Assembly (NCBI RefSeq): GCF_007828725.1
Contig: NZ_VIUW01000002.1
Coordinates: forward strand, 682,001-746,000
Source of the DNA: Marihabitans asiaticum
GTDB taxonomy: Bacteria; Actinomycetota; Actinomycetes; Actinomycetales; Dermatophilaceae
Reading direction: 5' to 3'
DNA: 64,000 nucleotides
Position numbers and translations under genes: made by a program. Position 1 is the first letter of the stretch; each line of letters starts with the position of its first letter. The notes beneath the pieces were generated by a model that was given only the letters and a program-made list of their open reading frames with translations, had not been told where the DNA came from and did no database searches. Positions 44,515 to 52,334 of the stretch are shown here, piece after piece.

Positions 44515-45321
44515 TCACCGATCGAGCAACGAGGCCATCTTCTTCGCGACGAGGTCGGTGGCCCGGCGCGGCGTGAGGCGGGACATGACATCCAGCGCCC
44601 TAGCGTCCTTGCCGATGACGACCCGGTAGGTGCCGTCCTCGACCGCTGCGATGATCTGCGCGGCGGCGTCGGCGGCCGTGGTCATCGACGTCGGAGGCGC
44701 TTCAGCCTCCGGGCCCGCAGGGCGACCGGGCAGGTCGACGCCGGAGTTGGTCGTGATGTCGGTGGCGACGCCGCCGGGGAAGACCACGGTGACCGCGACG
44801 TTCGTACCGCGCATCTCGGCGTACAGCCCCTCGGTGAGCAGCTTGACCGCGGCCTTGCTCGCGCCGTAGACGGTCTGCCCCGGCACCGGCGTGAAGCCGC
44901 CCATGCTCGAGACGTTCACGACGCTCGCCTCGGGCCGCGCGCTCAGCAGCGGCAAGAAGGTGGTGCACGTGTTGACCACGCCCCAGAAGTTCACCGCCAT
45001 GACCTGCTCCATAGTCGAGCGCTCAAGCTCGGCCAGCGGGACGAACGGCTGGATGATGCCGGCGACGTTGAGCAGCCCGTCGACGTGCCCGTGTGACGCC
45101 TCGACCGCCCCAGCCAGAGCGCGCACGGCCTCGATGTCGGTGATGTCGCAGCGGTGCGTGCTCAGGCGGTCGCCGACCGCCGTCAGGCGGGCCGTCTCCG
45201 CCAGGCCGTTGATGTCGACCGCGGCGACCCGTCCCCCCTTCGCGAGGAGTGCCGCGACCACCTCGCGGCCGATGCCGTTGCCACCCCCGGTGACCACGAA
45301 GACCTTGCCCTCGATCCGCAT
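44515..45321 (-). CDS. Short-chain dehydrogenase/reductase
   Basis: A 268-residue classical SDR. The cofactor loop is VVTGGGNGIGREV, the structural motif LLNVAGIIQ (NNAG-like), Ser in VVNVSSMGGF and the catalytic Tyr/Lys in VYGASKAAVKLL. An Asp in VAAVDINGLA suggests NAD rather than NADP. ATG 45321 has a strong GGAGAGGGC ribosome site. It is 5' of alaX and the family A repeat array lies in its upstream region. Confidence 0.9.
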   Translation of the reverse strand: MRIEGKVFVVTGGGNGIGREVVAALLAKGGRVAAVDINGLAETARLTAVGDRLSTHRCDITDIEAVRALAGAVEASHGHVDGLLNVAGIIQPFVPLAELERSTMEQVMAVNFWGVVNTCTTFLPLLSARPEASVVNVSSMGGFTPVPGQTVYGASKAAVKLLTEGLYAEMRGTNVAVTVVFPGGVATDITTNSGVDLPGRPAGPEAEAPPTSMTTAADAAAQIIAAVEDGTYRVVIGKDARALDVMSRLTPRRATDLVAKKMASLLDR

Positions 45322-45396
45322 GCCCTCTCCTTCCCTCGCCTTGACGCCCACGGTAGTCCTGCCCACCGGTCTGGCAGCGGCGGCTTCTCCCGAGGC

Positions 45397-45594
45397 GACC
45401 GTTCGTCTGAGGTTCCCCGGGGATCTGCGAAGGGGTCGGCCGAGTCCGGGAGACCGTTCGTCTGAGGTTCCCCGGGGATCTGCGAAGGGGTGGGCCGAGT
45501 CGAGGCGACCGTTCGTCTGAGGTTCCCCGGGGATCTGCGAAGGGGTGGGCCGAGTCCGGGCGACCGTTCGTCTGAGGTTCCCCGGGGATCTGCG
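45397..45594 (+). repeat. Four-unit 55-base tandem array of repeat family A
   Basis: The 33-base unit starts at 45397, 45452, 45507 and 45562, exactly 55 bases apart. The 22-base spacers are near-identical to each other (GGGGTSGGCCGAGTC core) and each begins with the rest of a 9-mer copy (45427, 45482, 45537). The array fills the divergent space between the SDR gene and the thiamine-binding gene, ending 18 bases before the latter's start. No cas genes are near. Confidence 0.92.
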
Positions 45595-45611
45595 GTGGTT
45601 ACGGTGAGGGC

Positions 45612-45920
45612 ATGCTGCTCGCGTTCTCCGTCGCCCCGGCCACCACAGACGACCCCGACGGCTCGGTCAGCGAGGCCGTCGCCGAGGCGATCCGGGTCGT
45701 CCGGGCGTCAGGCCTGCCCTACCGGCTGGAGTCGATGTTCACCACCATCGAGGGCGAGTGGGCCGAGTGCTTCGAGGTGGTCCGACAGGCCACCGAGGCG
45801 GTCCAGGCCCGCAGCCCCCGGGTCTCGCTCGTCATCAAGGCCGACATCCGTGAGGGCCACACCGGCATGCTCACCACGAAGGTCGAGCGCGTCGAGCGGC
45901 ACCTGGCCGACGACGGCTGA
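45612..45920 (+). CDS. Thiamine-binding protein, MTH1187/YkoF type
   Basis: A 102-residue protein of the thiamine-binding (DUF77, MTH1187) fold. FSVAPATTDDPDGSVSEAVAEAIRVVRASGLPYRLESMFTTIEGEW and SLVIKADIREG match the family pattern of a short ferredoxin-like domain. It may store or sense thiamine. It starts right after the repeat array and ends two bases before the converging monooxygenase gene. Confidence 0.85.
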   Translation: MLLAFSVAPATTDDPDGSVSEAVAEAIRVVRASGLPYRLESMFTTIEGEWAECFEVVRQATEAVQARSPRVSLVIKADIREGHTGMLTTKVERVERHLADDG

Positions 45921-45922
45921 GA

Positions 45923-46243
45923 TCAGTCGACCTCGAGCTCGCCCATCGGCCCCCATCCGTCGCCGTCGACCTGCTGCGAGACGATCTGCGGGGTCGCGGC
46001 GAGGTACTGCGGGAACTCCCGCTGCATCCGCGCGAAGTGCTCCGAGCTGACGTGCGCCTCCGCGGCGTCGTCCTCGAAGGCCTCGATGAGCACGTACTCG
46101 GTCGGGTCCTCGACGCTGCGCGACCACTGGAACCACTTGTTGCCCGGCTCGGCACGGGTGGCCTCGGTGAACTCGCGCGCGATCTGCGGCCAGTCGTCGG
46201 CGTGCTCGGGCTTCACCGGGAACTTCACGTTGATGAGGATCAT
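45923..46243 (-). CDS. Antibiotic-biosynthesis-type quinol monooxygenase
   Basis: A 106-residue ABM-fold protein: INVKFPVKPEHADDWPQIAREFTEATRAEPGNKWFQWSR is the first half, followed by EYVLIEAFEDDAAEAHVSSEHF and a C-terminal FPQYLAATPQI. Members use no cofactor and oxidise quinols or anthracyclines. ATG 46243 gives the standard length; the long open frame upstream is not real. It is divergent from the FAD monooxygenase gene by 45 bases. Confidence 0.88.
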   Translation of the reverse strand: MILINVKFPVKPEHADDWPQIAREFTEATRAEPGNKWFQWSRSVEDPTEYVLIEAFEDDAAEAHVSSEHFARMQREFPQYLAATPQIVSQQVDGDGWGPMGELEVD

Positions 46244-46288
46244 GCCCCCACTCTGCCAAGCATGACGGCCGCGGAGGATGATGGGGGC

Positions 46289-47338
46289 ATGGCTGAGTGC
46301 CCACCCCGCACCGTCGCGATCGTCGGAGGTGGGGTCGCCGGCATGACCCTCGCCGCCGCGCTCGACCCCGAGCGATTCGCCGTCACGGTGTACGAGGCGG
46401 CACCAGAGCGGGCGGTCTACGGCGGAGCCTTCGCCGTGTGGCCCGCAGCGCTGCGCGCGCTGGAGCGGATCGGGGCGCGCGAAGGGGTGGAATCGGCCGG
46501 CCACCCGCATCCCACCGGTGCGCTGCGGGACATCACCGGGACGACGATGCTCACCCTGCCCTCGCCGGGGATGACGCTGGTGCCGCGGGGACGACTGCTC
46601 GCCGTGATCCGCGAGCACGTCCCGAGCCAGGTGCAGCACGTCCGCGCCGAGGTGGGCGACCCGACCACCCTCACCGAGGACGTCGTCATCGGCGCCGACG
46701 GCGTGCGCAGCCGGGTCCGACCGCTCGTCGCGGGAGGTACCGCCAGGCGGAGGTCCTCGCCCTTCGTCACCCTGCGGGGCATGGCACCAGGCGAGCCGCC
46801 GAAGGGTCAGGACGGCGAGTACTGGGGGCCGGGCTTCCTCTTCGGCATCGTCCCGGCGGCCGGGGGGACGTACTGGTTCTCCGGTCACCCCAGCGCCATC
46901 GGTCCCGAGCCGCTCGACGCCACCGAGGTCGCGCGCGACGCGCTCACCGCGCTGCCTGCCACCGCCGCCCCCCACCTGCGTGAGCGGCTCGGCGAGGTGG
47001 CCGAGAAGGCTCCGCGCGGGGTCGTCGCCACCCGCCTGTGGTCGGCTCCCCCGCTGCGCCGGTACGTCCGCGGCCGCTACGTCGTCATCGGCGACGCCGG
47101 GCACGCGATGCTGCCCAACCTGGGCCGGGGCGCCTGCGAGGCGATCATCGACGCGGTCACCCTCGCCGAGGCGCTTCGGGACGAGGAGCTGCTCCGCTGG
47201 CAGCTGCGCCGGCTCGCCCCGACCCAGGCGATGCGCATCGGCGCGGCCGCGATCATGCGCGGCGCGACGAGCCGGCGGCTCACCCCCGCCCGTGAGGCCG
47301 TGCTCAGCGGCGCAGGTCGGGTGACCGGCACACGCTGA
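46289..47338 (+). CDS. FAD-dependent monooxygenase
   Basis: A 349-residue class A flavin monooxygenase. The dinucleotide fold is VAIVGGGVAGMTLAAAL, the DG motif lies in VVIGADGVRSRVRPL, and the GD motif is VVIGDAGHAMLPNLGRGACEAIIDA. Substrate and natural hydroxylation are not clear. The start at ATG 46289 (MAECPPRTVAIVGG) places the fold at the very N-terminus. Convergent with the acyl-CoA ligase gene across a short hairpin. Confidence 0.9.
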   Translation: MAECPPRTVAIVGGGVAGMTLAAALDPERFAVTVYEAAPERAVYGGAFAVWPAALRALERIGAREGVESAGHPHPTGALRDITGTTMLTLPSPGMTLVPRGRLLAVIREHVPSQVQHVRAEVGDPTTLTEDVVIGADGVRSRVRPLVAGGTARRRSSPFVTLRGMAPGEPPKGQDGEYWGPGFLFGIVPAAGGTYWFSGHPSAIGPEPLDATEVARDALTALPATAAPHLRERLGEVAEKAPRGVVATRLWSAPPLRRYVRGRYVVIGDAGHAMLPNLGRGACEAIIDAVTLAEALRDEELLRWQLRRLAPTQAMRIGAAAIMRGATSRRLTPAREAVLSGAGRVTGTR

Positions 47339-47355
47339 CCCCGAGCAGGTCAGCG
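47333..47355. terminator. Short hairpin at converging stops
   Basis: Inverted repeat with 8-base arms CGCTGACC (47333-47340) and GGTCAGCG (47348-47355) and a 7-base loop. It contains both the stop of the FAD monooxygenase and the stop of the acyl-CoA ligase gene. Possible two-way terminator, though there is no T-tract. Confidence 0.45.
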
Positions 47356-49185
47356 CGACCGGTACAGCCGCTCGATCGCGTCGGCCCGGGTGCGCTCGAT
47401 CGAGTGCCGCCGCAGCTTGTGCGTCGCGGTGAGCTCGTCGCGCTCCTCGGTGAAGTCCTCGGTCAGCAGCCGGTAGCGGCGGATCCCCTCTGCCCGCGAC
47501 ACCTGGGCGTTGGCCTCGTCCACCGCCTGCTGGACCTCGGCTCGCAGCTCCTCGCCGCGGCACAGCTCGGCCAGCTCACGCTCCCCCAGCTCACCGCCGG
47601 CCTCCGGCACCAACCCCTTCGCCTGGGCCCAGTGCCGCACCGCCGGCTCGTCGAGGGTGAGCAGCGCCCCGATGTACGGCTGCCCCTCGCCGACGACCAT
47701 CGCGTTGGCGATGAGCGCGTGGGAGCGCAGGGCGTCCTCGAGCGGTCCGGGGACGACGTTCTTACCGCCGGCGGTGACGATGATCTCCTTGGCTCGCCCG
47801 GTGATCCGCAGGTAGCCGTCATCGTCGAGCGACCCCAGGTCGCCGGTGCGGAACCAGCCGTCGGCCAGGGCCTGCTCGGTCGCCTCCGGGTTGCCCCAGT
47901 ACTCGTCGAGCACGACCTCGCCGCGCAGCTCGACCTCCCCGCCCTCGGCGATCCGCACCTGCGCACCGGCGATCGGACGCCCGACGGTGCCGACCCGCTG
48001 GCAACCCGGGCCGTTGACCGTGATCGCCGCGCAGGTCTCGGTCAGGCCGTAGCCCTCGTACACCGGGACCCCGACCCCGCGGAAGAAGTGCGCCAGCCGC
48101 TCGCCGAGCGCCCCACCACCACTGATCGCGTAGAGACACTCACCGCCCAGGGCAGCGCGGACCCGGGCGAAGAGCAACCGGTCGAAGAGGGCGTGCTCGG
48201 CCCGCAGCCGCAGCGACGGCTCCGTCGCGTCACCGAGCCCGTCACCCCCCTTCGCCTCGCTCCAGGCGATCGCCACCCGCTCGCCGCGGCGGAAGACCTC
48301 GCCGATCACCGGCCCGCCGTCGTGCACCGCCTTCTTGCGGATGCCGTCGTGGACCTTCTCGAAGACGCGGGGCACCCCGAGCACCAGGTGCGGCGAGAAC
48401 GACCCGAGCCGATCGGTGATCGACCCGAAGTCGGACCAGAACCCGACCGTGGCCCCGCCCTGGGCAGCCGTGTAGGTCACCGCCCGAGCGAGGACGTGCG
48501 CCATCGGGAGGAACATCAGCAACCGCTTGCCCGGTCCGGCCGCCTCCCCGATCGGGTGGTCGAGCAGCGCGCGCACCTCGGCTGCGAGGTGCCGGTGGGT
48601 GACCACGACGCCCTTGGGCCGCCCGGTCGTGCCGGAGGTGTAGACGATCGAGGCGAGCGTGTCGAGGTCGACCTCGTCCCGGCGGCTCTCGACATCGGCG
48701 GGGTCGAGGTCGCGGCCGCGCCCGCGCAGCTCGGCGACCGCCCCGTCGTCGAGGACGAGCACGTCGACCTCGAGGTCGAGCCCCGCCACCAGCTCGGCCT
48801 GCGCCGGGGTCTCGACGATGACGACCCTGGCGCCGGAGTCCTGCAGGATCCACTCCACCTGCAACGCCGACGAGGACGGGTAGATCGGCACCGTGGCGGC
48901 ACCGGCCGACCAGATCGACTCGTCCAGGAGGAGCCACTCGTAGCGGGTGTCGCTGAGCAGGGCCACCCGGTCGCCGGCCGCGACACCGGAGGCGATGAGC
49001 CCCTTCGCGGTGTCGACGAGGTGGCTCAGGTGGTCTCGCGCGGTGATCGGCTGCCACCCCTCGCCCTCGGGTCGGCTGAAGGAGTGGTGCTGCGGATCCT
49101 GCACGGCGATCCGCCACGGGCGAAGGGGGAGAAGGTCGGCCGGCTCGAGGGCCAGCGGACCTCCGTCAGCGATCTGCGTGGTCAC
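47350..49185 (-). CDS. AMP-dependent long-chain-fatty-acid-CoA ligase
   Basis: A 611-residue acyl-adenylating enzyme. The P-loop is VYTSGTTGRPKGVV, VYEGYGLTETCAAITVN holds the A5 motif, DGWFRTGDLGSLDDDGYLRITGRAKEIIVTAGGKNV spans A7-A8, and THKLRR near the C-terminus provides the A10 lysine. FadD15-like proteins share this size. GTG 49185 has a strong AGGAGG ribosome site, nine bases upstream. It is transcribed alone. Confidence 0.93.
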   Translation of the reverse strand: MTTQIADGGPLALEPADLLPLRPWRIAVQDPQHHSFSRPEGEGWQPITARDHLSHLVDTAKGLIASGVAAGDRVALLSDTRYEWLLLDESIWSAGAATVPIYPSSSALQVEWILQDSGARVVIVETPAQAELVAGLDLEVDVLVLDDGAVAELRGRGRDLDPADVESRRDEVDLDTLASIVYTSGTTGRPKGVVVTHRHLAAEVRALLDHPIGEAAGPGKRLLMFLPMAHVLARAVTYTAAQGGATVGFWSDFGSITDRLGSFSPHLVLGVPRVFEKVHDGIRKKAVHDGGPVIGEVFRRGERVAIAWSEAKGGDGLGDATEPSLRLRAEHALFDRLLFARVRAALGGECLYAISGGGALGERLAHFFRGVGVPVYEGYGLTETCAAITVNGPGCQRVGTVGRPIAGAQVRIAEGGEVELRGEVVLDEYWGNPEATEQALADGWFRTGDLGSLDDDGYLRITGRAKEIIVTAGGKNVVPGPLEDALRSHALIANAMVVGEGQPYIGALLTLDEPAVRHWAQAKGLVPEAGGELGERELAELCRGEELRAEVQQAVDEANAQVSRAEGIRRYRLLTEDFTEERDELTATHKLRRHSIERTRADAIERLYRSR

Positions 49186-49296
49186 GACTTGACCTCCTGG
49201 AGAGCTGTGATTGCTCAGGCGCAACTTCTACCGGTGTAGAAATATTGTCGCACGCAGCGCGCGGCGTGCTGGTCCGGGAGGTCCGTCAGGGACCGG

Positions 49297-49333
49297 GGGC
49301 GAAGGGGGGCCGAGCCCGCCCCCCCCTTCGCCC
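49297..49333. terminator. Hairpin from an inverted pair of the 9-mer
   Basis: Arms of 13 bases (49297-49309 and 49321-49333), each containing one GCGAAGGGG copy in opposite orientation, with an 11-base loop. It follows directly the stop of the leftward aminotransferase gene (49346) and precedes the ligase promoter, where a terminator is expected. Confidence 0.7.
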
Positions 49334-49345
49334 TCACCTCGGTCC

Positions 49346-50764
49346 TTACGAGCGCAACGCCTGCGCCAGCTCCTCGAAGTGGCCGACGAGGGAGTCCATG
49401 TCCTCCTGGGTGTGCGCCAGGGAGACCAGCCACTGCTCGTCCAGGCCGGGAGGGGTGAGAACGCCCCGGTTGACTCCCCAGAGCCAGGACAGCTCGGCGG
49501 CGGCGAAGTCGGTGGCCTTGTAGTCGCGGTAGGTGCGCACCGGAGCGGTCGCCCAGGTCGTGCACCCCTTGACGCCCATGCCGACGGTGTGCGCGGGCAG
49601 CTCGAAGCGGTCGATGATCCCGTCGATCTTGTCCAGCGAGGCGGTGTTGATCGCCTCGGCCCCGGCCAGGGCCTCCTCGGTGCACAGCTCGTCGACCGCC
49701 TCGGCCGCCGCCATGACCAGCGGATTGCCGTTGTACGTGCCGAAGTGGTCCATCCGTCCGTCGACGACGCACTGCATGACCTCGGCGGTGCCGCCGAAGG
49801 CCGCGAGCGGGAGGCCGCCACCGATCGACTTCGCCAGGGTGATGAGGTCCGGCTTGACGCCCATGCGCTGGGCGGCGCCGCCGTGGCCGGCGGTCAGGCC
49901 GGTCTTGACCTCGTCGAAGATCAGCAGCGAGCCGGCCTTGTCGCAGGCCGCCCGCACCCCGGCGAGGTAGCCCTCGTCGGGCAGGACGATCGCGAGGTTC
50001 TCCACGACCGGCTCCATGACGACCGCGGCGACCTCGTCGCCGTGCTCGGCAAGCATCTGCTCCAGGTACGGCAGGTCGTTGTAGGGGACGACGTGCACCG
50101 TGCCCGCCTCGACATCGAAGGGGACCTGCGGGACCGGTGCCTCGGCGGGACCGATGTCGGCCAGGTCGGGCTTGACCGAGACGCACAGGCCGTCGTAGCC
50201 GCCGTGGTAGCCGCCCTCGATCTTGATGATCGCCTTGCGCCGGGTGTAGGCGCGAGCGGTGCGGATCGCATACATCGTGGACTCGGTGCCCGACTGGGTG
50301 AAGCGCAGCATGTCCAGCCCGAACCGCTCCTGGTAGCGCTCGGCGACCCGGGTGGCCGTGGGTGACGGGGTGACGAAGAGGGTGCCGACCTCCTCGAGGG
50401 CGTGCTGGACGCGCTCGACGACGGTGGGGTTGAGGTGGCCGACGAGCATCGCCCCGAAGCCCATCGACATGTCGAGGACGCGCCGGCCGTCGACGTCGTA
50501 GAGGTAGGCGCCGCGGGCCCGCTCGATCGAGATCGGGTACGGGTCCCAGTGCTGGAACGACGAGGTGACACCGAGCGGGAGGGACTTGCTGGCGCGGGCG
50601 TTGTGCTCCCCGGACTCGGGGGTGTCCTTGGTGAACCGCTCCCACTCCTGCTCGAGCAGGGACGCGACCTTGCTCGGATCCAGGGGAGTGGAGCTGGACG
50701 GGACCCTGCGCCGGGTGGCCGGGTCCGGTGCCGGCCAGGCCCGGGTCGAGGTTCCGTCGGTCAT
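49346..50764 (-). CDS. HemL-like class III aminotransferase
   Basis: A 472-residue PLP-dependent aminotransferase related to glutamate-1-semialdehyde 2,1-aminomutase. FTQSGTESTMYAIRTARAYTRRKAIIKIEGGYHGGYDG, VAAVVMEPVVEN, LLIFDEVKTGL and the PLP Lys in LITLAKSIGGGLPLAAFGG are present. Glutamyl-tRNA pathway genes are not near, so an amine or beta-amino-acid transaminase is possible. ATG 50764 with a GGAGG ribosome site. Terminated by the 9-mer hairpin. Confidence 0.88.
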   Translation of the reverse strand: MTDGTSTRAWPAPDPATRRRVPSSSTPLDPSKVASLLEQEWERFTKDTPESGEHNARASKSLPLGVTSSFQHWDPYPISIERARGAYLYDVDGRRVLDMSMGFGAMLVGHLNPTVVERVQHALEEVGTLFVTPSPTATRVAERYQERFGLDMLRFTQSGTESTMYAIRTARAYTRRKAIIKIEGGYHGGYDGLCVSVKPDLADIGPAEAPVPQVPFDVEAGTVHVVPYNDLPYLEQMLAEHGDEVAAVVMEPVVENLAIVLPDEGYLAGVRAACDKAGSLLIFDEVKTGLTAGHGGAAQRMGVKPDLITLAKSIGGGLPLAAFGGTAEVMQCVVDGRMDHFGTYNGNPLVMAAAEAVDELCTEEALAGAEAINTASLDKIDGIIDRFELPAHTVGMGVKGCTTWATAPVRTYRDYKATDFAAAELSWLWGVNRGVLTPPGLDEQWLVSLAHTQEDMDSLVGHFEELAQALRS

Positions 50765-50984
50765 GTGATCGCCTCCTGACGAAGGGGGCCGAGTCGGTCG
50801 ACGTTTCCGCAGCCCCGCGGGTCCGCCCATCATGGCTGATGAGAGGTGACCTGAGCCACCACGAGGCCCGAGCGTTTCCCCTCAAGACTCCTCGGCCCCG
50901 GACTAAGGAGGCACACAGGTCCAGGTCAGCGGCTTGTGACCTGTCCGTGATCTCGTTATGGTGCGACTGTCACGAATCATCGTG

Positions 50985-51160
50985 GCCGTCGCCGGGGAGC
51001 CGAGTCCTGCCGCCTCGACGACGCCCCTGTATCACTGCGGCAGGAGCGGGGAACCCACGTTCGTGACCAGCTCGCCTGGTCTTGGGGTGAAGCCGGCCGC
51101 TCTTGAGCGGCGGGCGGGGTGCTCCACCCCAACCCGACAGCTCACCTCGCAGGCGCTGGA
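50985..51160 (+). ncRNA. ydaO-yuaA (cyclic di-AMP) riboswitch
   Basis: The leader of the cell-wall hydrolase gene carries hallmarks of the ydaO/yuaA element: GCCGGGGAGCCGAGTCCTGC near 50990, GGGGAACCCAC near 51050, GGGGTGAAGCCGGCC at 51084-51098 and the terminal CCCGACAGCTCACCTCGCAG at 51133-51152. This element binds cyclic di-AMP and usually turns off cell-wall hydrolase or potassium transport genes. The boundaries are approximate. The rest of the gap (50765-50984) holds no gene. Confidence 0.88.
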
Positions 51161-51167
51161 GACATCG

Positions 51168-52184
51168 ATGACCTTCTATGCCGGGCGCCACCGTGCCCAC
51201 CAGCAGTCCACGTCCGCCCGCCGCACCGCCACCCTCGGTGCGACCGCGGCCGTCGGCCTGGCCTTCCCCCTCATCTCCTCGACCGCCCACGCCGCCCCGG
51301 CGACGGCGGCCGTCGCCGCCCCGGCCACCGCGACCGCGCTCGCCCCCGCCGCTCCGGCGGTCTTCTCCGGCATCGTCCGGATCGGTCACCGCGGCAGCGT
51401 CGTCAAGAACATCCAGCGCAAGGTCGGCGCGAGCGTCGACGGCGTCTTCGGGCCCAACACCCGCTCGAAGGTCATGGCCTTCCAGCGCCGCAACGGGCTC
51501 GCCGTCGACGGCGTCGTCGGTCCCAAGACCGCCTCGCGCATGGGCCTCTCCGGTCGCGGCTCCTCCAGCAGCGGCTCGACCAGCAGCCGCTCGTCCAGCT
51601 TCAGCGGGACGGTGCGGATCGGTCACCGTGGCGCCGTCGTGCGGAACATCCAGCGCAAGGTCGGCGCGAGCGTCGACGGCGTCTTCGGGCCGGGCACTCG
51701 CTCGAAGGTCATGGCCTTCCAGCGCCGCAACGGGCTCGCCGTCGACGGCGTCGTCGGCCCCAGCACCGCCTCGCGCATGGGCCTGTCGGGCAGCAGCTCG
51801 TCCAGCAGCAGCACGTCGGCCCCGCGGGCGTCGCGCTCGGCCAGCCGTACCTCTACCTCCGCTCTGGTGAGCACCGCGAAGAGCCTCCAGGGGATCCCGT
51901 ACGTCTGGGGTGGCACCTCGCGCGCCGGCTTCGACTGCTCGGGCTTCACCTCCTACGTCTACCGTCAGCACGGCACCTCCCTGCCGCGCACCGCGGAGGC
52001 GCAGCGTCGCGCGGCGACCAAGGTGTCCAACCCGGCCCCGGGCGACCTGGTGTTCTTCGGCTACCCGGCCTACCACGTCGGCATCTACGCCGGCGGTGGC
52101 CAGATCGTCGACGCCAGCAGCTCCAAGCGCCAGATCACCCACCGCTCGATCTGGACGTCGAACGTGAGCTACGGCCGCTTCTGA
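51168..52184 (+). CDS. Secreted NlpC/P60 endopeptidase with two peptidoglycan-binding domains
   Basis: A 338-residue exported hydrolase. The signal segment is LGATAAVGLAFPLISSTAHA. Two almost identical peptidoglycan-binding (PG_binding_1) units follow (VRIGHRG..VVxNIQRKVGASVDGVFGP, about residues 70-130 and 149-209), each ending in a Ser/Arg-rich linker. The C-terminal NlpC/P60 domain has the catalytic Cys in GFDCSGFTSYVY and His in YHVGIYAGG. It cleaves stem peptides in the wall. The upstream riboswitch suggests control by cyclic di-AMP. Confidence 0.95.
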   Translation: MTFYAGRHRAHQQSTSARRTATLGATAAVGLAFPLISSTAHAAPATAAVAAPATATALAPAAPAVFSGIVRIGHRGSVVKNIQRKVGASVDGVFGPNTRSKVMAFQRRNGLAVDGVVGPKTASRMGLSGRGSSSSGSTSSRSSSFSGTVRIGHRGAVVRNIQRKVGASVDGVFGPGTRSKVMAFQRRNGLAVDGVVGPSTASRMGLSGSSSSSSSTSAPRASRSASRTSTSALVSTAKSLQGIPYVWGGTSRAGFDCSGFTSYVYRQHGTSLPRTAEAQRRAATKVSNPAPGDLVFFGYPAYHVGIYAGGGQIVDASSSKRQITHRSIWTSNVSYGRF

Positions 52185-52260
52185 GCGAGCCCCCCTCGCC
52201 TGACGCGAGCACCCGAAGGCCCCGGACCACCACGGTCCGGGGCCTTCGCCGTCCTCCTCC

Positions 52261-52317
52261 CCCCTTCGCACCTGCCAAGGCAGGTACCGGTCCTGGGCAC
52301 CTGCCTTGGCAGGTGCG
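52261..52317. terminator. Repeat family B hairpin
   Basis: Arms of 19 bases (52267-52285 and 52299-52317) built on CGCACCTGCCAAGGCAGGT, with a 13-base loop. A 9-mer copy (52261-52269) overlaps the left arm start. It lies between the converging stops of the NlpC gene and the VWA gene. Confidence 0.8.
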
Positions 52318-52334
52318 AGACGGGGGTGGGGTGC

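Noticed and set aside
45397-45594. Regular repeats with 22-base spacers that look like a CRISPR array
   Set aside because: The spacers are nearly identical to one another and no cas gene is nearby; the same unit also occurs singly and inside recB. It is a tandem dispersed repeat.
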